This document shows, in pieces, positions 59,263-64,000 of a DNA stretch of 64,000 nt. The notes below the pieces were generated by a model. The model made no database searches, had not been told where the DNA came from, and saw only the letters and a list, made by a program, of their open reading frames with translations. How positions within the stretch are numbered: position 1 is the first letter of the stretch; each line of letters starts with the position of its first letter. Location of the stretch: the NCBI RefSeq assembly GCF_003049685.1, contig NZ_PYSY02000003.1, positions 434,001 to 498,000 on the forward strand. The letters are read 5' to 3'. The DNA comes from Brucella pituitosa. Its GTDB lineage: Bacteria > Pseudomonadota > Alphaproteobacteria > Rhizobiales > Rhizobiaceae. Made by a program: the position numbers and the translations under genes.

Positions 59263-61178
59263 ACCTTACCATCCGCTAAAGCTTGTTCCAGATGTGTAAG
59301 ATGCATGTCGATTTGCTTTGCCCCTGCAGTTTTCACTTCAGCAACCAAAGAAGTCGTATCGTCCGATAAACCTTCTTCTTGCCTGCCGATAGATCCGATT
59401 TGCGATGATAAGATATTCAATCTGGCCACAGCATCGGGTATCGCTTCAGAAGAGAAGTAGACGTCCTTGTTCAACGAGGCAAGCTGGTCGACCGCAACAT
59501 TGAATGTTTTTTCAAGCTTAGCAGACGGTCTTAAGCCGGACGGTTCGAAAGGCAGCAGATAAAAGCAATAGCGCACCTCGTTGAGGAGGCGTTCGGTTTC
59601 TGCAACAGTCGATATCATGTTCATACGCTGGTTTTCGGGTGCTGCAGCAATTTCGGCTACTTTTCGTGCTGCATCAGCAAGCTTTCGACGAATGACTGTT
59701 GTAACCGGTGTCGGCCATACCAGGGTCGATATGATATAGACTGCAAAGTTACCAACCAGAATACCAATGATACGGTCGCGGGCCGTGTCCATATCGGTTG
59801 TTGGGCCGAAACCCTGCAGAACAGTGAGTGTGAAAGCGAGACCAATCTGAACGCCACCATAAGAGACCTTCTCGCTCCCCGCTGTTACCCAGGCGGCAAA
59901 GAGAGCGACACAAAAAACAAGCACCATCAGACCGCCGACCGATTCCAGTTGCGGCATGAGATAGATGAGCGAAGCAATGCCGATTGCTGCACCAATCAGA
60001 CAACCCGTAATGCGCAAAGCAAGTTTATGAATTGTGTCTCCCGCAGTTCCCATAGCTGCAACATAGCATGTCACCATCGCAGTGTGGATGCCTTGCCAGT
60101 TTATCGCAGCGTAGAACATGTAGCAGAGAATTGCTGCCAATGTGGTCTTGAGCGCAAAACGCTGGTAGACCGGATTTGTAAAGGCATCCTGAGCAAAAAA
60201 GCTGCCGCCGGTTCCTTTGCTATAGGTGGTATTCTCGCTGCCCGCGATACTGCGAAAAGCCTGAAGAATACCTGCTTCCTGTCTGCTATGTAACGGTCCA
60301 AGCTCCTGCTCAGGCGACGGAATTTCCGCACCCTGATCAAGAGCTTCAATCATTTCATCGATGTGTTGAATATACTCTTTTTTGTTCTCGTCCGTCGTGT
60401 CAGACGGAAGAGCCGATACCGCAAAAAGCAACTGATAGGAAGCGGGAATGTCGGACTGAATTCTGGCTGCTTTCGCACGAGAAGTCTGATGCAAAATTTT
60501 AACAAGCATTGCCTGCTTGTTCGCATCGTCATTGGCAGAGCCCAGCTTTTCCTGCAATGGGAGCGAGGAGCCAGGACTTTTCAAAAACAGGGCATTACGC
60601 GCAACCAGCAAGCGGCAGCGAAGTTCCGCACGCAGCAAGGACAGGCTCCAGCGCCCGAAAAACAGGCTGAAGCCAGCAATTACAAACATCGGGAGAATTG
60701 CCATCTCCCAAGCATAGCGCAGAGCAAATGAAATCACGCCGTTGATCGGAACTTCATTCACCAGGCTGAGAATGAACGCAATGATCAAAGCAACGATGCT
60801 GCCCCCTTCACCAAGCTTACTCGCTGCACCGATGAAAATGAAAATGAATGATACGATGATCATTACAAGGATACGCAGCAGCGCCGATTCAACGGTCCAC
60901 TGCAGCACGGGGATCATCAGGGCAACAAGCAAAGTAATCGCGATGATGGCAGCGGTCGCAACGATGGTGTTTTCGGCCCCATCGGCCTTCATCAGGAATA
61001 TAACAAGATAGCAGCTGATCGCGGATTCCGGGATCTGAAACATCATGGCGATGCCAGCAACCAGCGCGCATACTGCTGCAACTCGCCAGGACGTTGCAAG
61101 GCGCCCGGGAAATGGTGCCAGATCCGCTAAACTTTCGCGGACTACACCCCGGGTGGTCGTTCTAGCACTTGTTGCCAT
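59259..61178 (-). CDS. FUSC-family inner-membrane efflux protein (AaeB-like)
   Basis: A 639-residue protein with two blocks of about five to six helices (residues about 30-180 and 345-490) separated by a cytoplasmic domain of about 160 residues, and a soluble C-terminus. This is the aromatic-acid exporter/FUSC architecture (AaeB, p-hydroxybenzoate efflux; also YccS/YhcK). It works with the HlyD-type adaptor encoded upstream (17-base overlap) and the TolC-type gene downstream. Export of aromatic acids is inferred from the family. Confidence 0.9.
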   Translation of the reverse strand: MATSARTTTRGVVRESLADLAPFPGRLATSWRVAAVCALVAGIAMMFQIPESAISCYLVIFLMKADGAENTIVATAAIIAITLLVALMIPVLQWTVESALLRILVMIIVSFIFIFIGAASKLGEGGSIVALIIAFILSLVNEVPINGVISFALRYAWEMAILPMFVIAGFSLFFGRWSLSLLRAELRCRLLVARNALFLKSPGSSLPLQEKLGSANDDANKQAMLVKILHQTSRAKAARIQSDIPASYQLLFAVSALPSDTTDENKKEYIQHIDEMIEALDQGAEIPSPEQELGPLHSRQEAGILQAFRSIAGSENTTYSKGTGGSFFAQDAFTNPVYQRFALKTTLAAILCYMFYAAINWQGIHTAMVTCYVAAMGTAGDTIHKLALRITGCLIGAAIGIASLIYLMPQLESVGGLMVLVFCVALFAAWVTAGSEKVSYGGVQIGLAFTLTVLQGFGPTTDMDTARDRIIGILVGNFAVYIISTLVWPTPVTTVIRRKLADAARKVAEIAAAPENQRMNMISTVAETERLLNEVRYCFYLLPFEPSGLRPSAKLEKTFNVAVDQLASLNKDVYFSSEAIPDAVARLNILSSQIGSIGRQEEGLSDDTTSLVAEVKTAGAKQIDMHLTHLEQALADGKV

Positions 61179-62214
61179 GTAACACTGTCACAACAGCTGA
61201 TGCTCCCGACCGCGCCAGCTCTTCTGGCGGATTGATCAGTTTAATGCGCACCGGAAAGCGCTGGGCAATTCGCACCCAGTTGAGGTTCTTGGGAACATAG
61301 GGCAGATTGCGTGGAATGTTGATAAGCCCCTCTGACGAGACACCCCAGCCAATACCTTCAACCGTGCCTTTGACAATGATGGAGCTGTTGGCAAGAATTC
61401 GCACATGAGCACAATCGCCCACTTTGATGCCGGCAAGTTCGGTCTCTGGAAAGGTGGCTGACGCAAACCAGCTGGATGTGTCGATGAGGGTGAAAACAGA
61501 TTGGCCCGGAGCAATAATCTGCCCGGTGCCGTTGAGCACACCGACAATACGACCATCGTGGGGCGAGCGTACGACGCTGTTGTCGAGATTATGCTGGGCC
61601 AATGCCAGCGCCGCCTGCCTTGCGCGCACAAGCGCCTGGGCACTATCGAGCGTACCAACCAAAATATTGGCCGCCTCAGCCTGCTTCCGTGCTTGTATCA
61701 GACTGATCTGAGCATCGTTACGCACTGTCCTGGCGTCATCAATCTGCTGGCGGGTGACGTAACCTTTCGGACCCAGTGCCTCAAGTCGCTTAAGCGTCGC
61801 TTCCGCGAGATCCAGATTTGTTCGGGCGCGCGCAACTTGCTGGTCCGCAATCAAAGCATTCTGCGATTCTGCCTTCACAGCACGTCTTTGGGAATCAAGC
61901 GCTGCTTCAGCGATCGCAAGATCAGCAGTTGTTTGCTCCACCAGAAGCCGAAGAGGTTCGGGGTCGATGGAGAAAAGCATATCGCCTTTCTTTACGGACT
62001 GGTTCTCCTGAACCGCTATCGAAACAATTCTGCCCGGAACAGTTGCTGCAATATTGACGAGATTGGCGCCAATCACAGCGTCGTCCGAAAGGGGATTATT
62101 GTGCGCATCACGAAGATAAAGCCATGCCATCGCAAAGGCGGCGATGATGAGAGTGCCGGTTATGATCACACCGACGATACTGAATTCTCTTTTGCTATAA
62201 GCGTTGCTCGTCAT
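61162..62214 (-). CDS. HlyD/EmrA-type membrane fusion protein (AaeA-like)
   Basis: A 350-residue adaptor: one N-terminal membrane helix (IVGVIITGTLIIAAFAMAWLYL), first lipoyl half (VAVQENQSVKKGDMLFSIDP, read here as IAVQENQSVKKGD), a long coiled coil (about residues 85-180), second lipoyl half (VVRSPHDGRIVGV) and a beta-barrel. It bridges the FUSC protein and the outer-membrane channel. The start at 62214 follows the DUF1656 stop with a two-base overlap; the frame is open to 62241 but those codons lie inside DUF1656. Confidence 0.9.
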   Translation of the reverse strand: MTSNAYSKREFSIVGVIITGTLIIAAFAMAWLYLRDAHNNPLSDDAVIGANLVNIAATVPGRIVSIAVQENQSVKKGDMLFSIDPEPLRLLVEQTTADLAIAEAALDSQRRAVKAESQNALIADQQVARARTNLDLAEATLKRLEALGPKGYVTRQQIDDARTVRNDAQISLIQARKQAEAANILVGTLDSAQALVRARQAALALAQHNLDNSVVRSPHDGRIVGVLNGTGQIIAPGQSVFTLIDTSSWFASATFPETELAGIKVGDCAHVRILANSSIIVKGTVEGIGWGVSSEGLINIPRNLPYVPKNLNWVRIAQRFPVRIKLINPPEELARSGASAVVTVLHGNKC

Positions 62215-62215
62215 A

Positions 62216-62422
62216 TCATCGCCCATACACAAATAAAGCAAGGCCGCAGGCGACCGCTATTGCGAGTGCGGTATATGCCGTCAGGCGGAATGGAAGCAGG
62301 TCATCCACGCCAAAACGAATAAACACAACCCTAAGCAACAGTGTGATGATTATTGCGATTAAAAGACAAAGCATCCATGACGGGAAATATGCCCCGAATA
62401 AAGAGAATGACGGACCTGACAC
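62216..62422 (-). CDS. DUF1656 small membrane protein (AaeX-like)
   Basis: A 68-residue protein with two membrane helices (about residues 12-33 and 47-66) and the DUF1656 pattern: an aromatic-rich start and RFGVDDLLPFRLTAYTAL between the helices. AaeX-type proteins head aaeXAB-like operons and their exact role is unknown. It starts with GTG at 62422, with GGAGA about ten bases upstream, and is the first gene of the four-gene efflux operon. Confidence 0.87.
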   Translation of the reverse strand: MSGPSFSLFGAYFPSWMLCLLIAIIITLLLRVVFIRFGVDDLLPFRLTAYTALAIAVACGLALFVYGR

Positions 62423-62674
62423 GCGCTAGGGTCTCCGCTACCTATTTCTGCCCACAACGGGTAAACCGCCGATTCTTGAACCCGATGCGAAGCTACGAAA
62501 ATTGATAAGCGGCTTCAAGCGGCATGATCAATGACATGTAGAATGCTTGACTGATTATTCCGAATTCCGCTCGATTTACTAAGTCCTTTCTGCCGAGGTG
62601 CTCTCACTATTCCCGGCATTAAAGGGACCATAAAATCCCAGAAGGCTAAACTGGACACACTTGTCCATCTTTTC

Positions 62675-62701
62675 TCGTCCGGACAAACAACCCGGACGAG
62701 T
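62675..62701 (-). terminator. perfect 9-bp hairpin after the TonB receptor gene
   Basis: CTCGTCCGG and CCGGACGAG arms around nine bases, 31 bases past the receptor's stop codon. The stem is strong but no T run follows on the minus strand, so it may be a factor-dependent terminator or an mRNA-stabilising hairpin. Confidence 0.55.
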
Positions 62702-62731
62702 TCTCTGAGAACTGACTCAGTGCAAGAAGTT

Positions 62732-64000
62732 TCAGAAGCTAGCAGTCAAAGATGCATAAAAGGTACGGCCGGGTCCCGGCTGCTGAACGAGACTGAGTGG
62801 ATCAACATAATATTTGTCGGTAAGATTTTCGACCCTGACTGCGGCTGTATAATTCTCATTGAGCTTGTATTCAACAAACAGATCAACGAGCGTATATGGC
62901 TCCCATTCGATCTGCCTTATGAATTGAGACATGCCCTGCGCAGTTGCGTCGCCGTGACCGATTGCACGATTGGAAACATGGGATACCCGACCACCTACGG
63001 TAAGAGCCTCTTCGAGGAACTTCTGGGTCAAAGTCAAATCGATACCGTATTTGGGCGGAACAGCGTTGGTTGAATAATCCGCATAAAGCGATTTGTCTTC
63101 GCAGGTCTCTGAAGTTCTGCAAAATTCCACATTCAGGTAATAATTTGCTGCAAGCTCTGCAGTAAATCCACCCAGATCATAACGTGCAGAAAGCTCAAGT
63201 CCGGAGAATTTAGCGCGATCAATATTGAAAATACGCATTCCCGGATAAATTTTGTTCGGATCCCTGTACCACTCGCGGGCGATGTAATCGTGCACATCCC
63301 AGTTGAAATAACCAAGCTTCACCATTGCCTGATCGGTATCAGCGATGAGACTATCTTCAACAAAGTTTACACCAACTTCCCAGTTGTTTGAACGCTCCGC
63401 TTTCGTATCGGCATTTACATTCATACTAAAAGCCGTAACGGATTCCATAATGCTTGGAGCGCGAAGAGTGCTGGAGTAATTTGCATAAAACTGTGTGCCT
63501 TTGACCGGTTCGATCGTTACACCGACGGACGGACTGAAGCCCCCTTCTTTAACGGCTGCCATAGAGTAATCCATCTCGGGCAAAATAACCGTAGGATTAC
63601 TTCTGTCCTTCGACCACATATAGGAATAGCGCAGGCCGCCGTTCAGCGTGAGCCAATCAGTTGGCTTGTATGCTGCCTTGATATACGTTGCAGCTTCTTC
63701 GCGCTTGCCATCACGCAGATCAAGCCAAGTATCCCATTTACGCGTGCCATCGGACGGAGATGTGTCTTCCAGTTTGTAGGAAGCACCGTAAGTCAGGTCG
63801 AGGTCGCCATAGGCCGTAGCATGGTGGGATTCGTTGCTGATATCTGCACCCCAGGTCCACAAATCCGGACCAGACTTGAAACCTGCCGGGGCACTGGCAC
63901 TGCCGCCATAAGCAGGTGGGCTGCGCTGTTCAAGGCGCGTGACCCAGATATTCGATTTGACATTGATCAAGTCGTTATCTTCAGGGTTCCAGCGATATTT
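62732..64000 (-). CDS. TonB-dependent outer-membrane receptor, 5' end outside window
   Basis: The frame is open to the window edge (beginning KYRWNPEDND), so only the C-terminal 422 residues are visible, about half to two-thirds of a receptor. The barrel strands are regular and it ends with RVENLTDKYYVDPLSLVQQPGPGRTFYASLTASF, whose terminal aromatic residue is the outer-membrane insertion signal. Text such as GLRYSY, SPSVGVTIEPVKGTQFYANYSSTLRAPS and SGLELSARYDLGGFTAELAANYY is typical of haem/haemoglobin-type receptors; the family call beyond TonB-dependent is tentative because plug and binding motifs are out of view. A disulfide-forming pair (CRTSETC) is in a surface loop. Confidence 0.88.
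   Translation of the reverse strand, partial: KYRWNPEDNDLINVKSNIWVTRLEQRSPPAYGGSASAPAGFKSGPDLWTWGADISNESHHATAYGDLDLTYGASYKLEDTSPSDGTRKWDTWLDLRDGKREEAATYIKAAYKPTDWLTLNGGLRYSYMWSKDRSNPTVILPEMDYSMAAVKEGGFSPSVGVTIEPVKGTQFYANYSSTLRAPSIMESVTAFSMNVNADTKAERSNNWEVGVNFVEDSLIADTDQAMVKLGYFNWDVHDYIAREWYRDPNKIYPGMRIFNIDRAKFSGLELSARYDLGGFTAELAANYYLNVEFCRTSETCEDKSLYADYSTNAVPPKYGIDLTLTQKFLEEALTVGGRVSHVSNRAIGHGDATAQGMSQFIRQIEWEPYTLVDLFVEYKLNENYTAAVRVENLTDKYYVDPLSLVQQPGPGRTFYASLTASF

Noticed and set aside
1..64000. CRISPR arrays, rRNA or prophage structural genes
   Set aside because: No regularly spaced direct repeats, no rRNA text and no phage-type genes were seen on either strand; the only mobile gene pair is the IS3-family element.

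Overview
The window looks like chromosomal DNA of an alphaproteobacterium of the Hyphomicrobiales, most probably Brucella sensu lato (Ochrobactrum). The gene content supports this: a urea transporter with urease accessory genes, a BepE-like RND pump, a truncated GadC acid-resistance antiporter, a choloylglycine hydrolase, an aaeXAB-like efflux operon with its own outer-membrane factor, and a dispersed palindrome starting GCGCATCCCGAAAA of a kind common in this order. The genus is an inference from content; no rRNA or other marker gene is present.

Layout. 1-3.5 kb: end of a urea transporter (+), meeting a minus-strand set of UreF, HupE/UreJ and a GntP-type permease. 3.8-9.5 kb: MgtC/SapB protein, HdeD-like protein and an RND adaptor-pump pair. 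9.8-15.1 kb: ecotin, AI-2E/PerM-type membrane protein, Tat-exported amidohydrolase and an orphan sugar-transferase-like protein, separated by long non-coding stretches. 15.5-23.5 kb: small catabolic or detoxification units, each beside a LysR regulator (quinone oxidoreductase; hydroxyisobutyrate-type dehydrogenase with a SnoaL-like protein and an aldehyde dehydrogenase; alpha/beta hydrolase).

24.2-31.6 kb: a GC-rich, tightly packed polysaccharide locus. It has UDP-glucuronate decarboxylase, UDP-glucose 4-epimerase, a cellulose-synthase-like glycosyltransferase and UDP-glucose dehydrogenase, then a GH26-type hydrolase between two paralogous secreted DUF995 proteins. The four cytoplasmic genes could supply UDP-glucuronate, UDP-xylose and UDP-galactose to one processive synthase, and the last three could act on the product outside the cytoplasm. 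This is the best candidate in the window for an undescribed system.

31.7-37.4 kb: a decaying zone with an AraC gene broken by two homopolymer frameshifts, a VOC protein, a RidA gene behind a striking palindrome, an MmyB-type XRE regulator pseudogene joined to a monooxygenase fragment, and a diguanylate cyclase. 37.6-40.3 kb: MFS exporter and monooxygenase-like gene divergent from a LysR gene. 40.5-49 kb: an eight-gene minus-strand unit with a peptide/nickel-type ABC transporter, OsmC protein, zinc-type dehydrogenase, DszC/SfnB-like flavoenzyme and a CGNR-type protein, plausibly for use of an unusual organosulfur or similar compound. 49.5-51 kb: a complete IS3-family element. 51-57.6 kb: cardiolipin synthase, gadC remnant, small K+-channel-like protein with an atypical filter, choloylglycine hydrolase, truncated membrane gene and MscS channel. 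57.7-62.4 kb: four-gene DUF1656/HlyD/FUSC/TolC efflux operon. 62.7-64 kb: C-terminal part of a TonB-dependent receptor that runs off the window.
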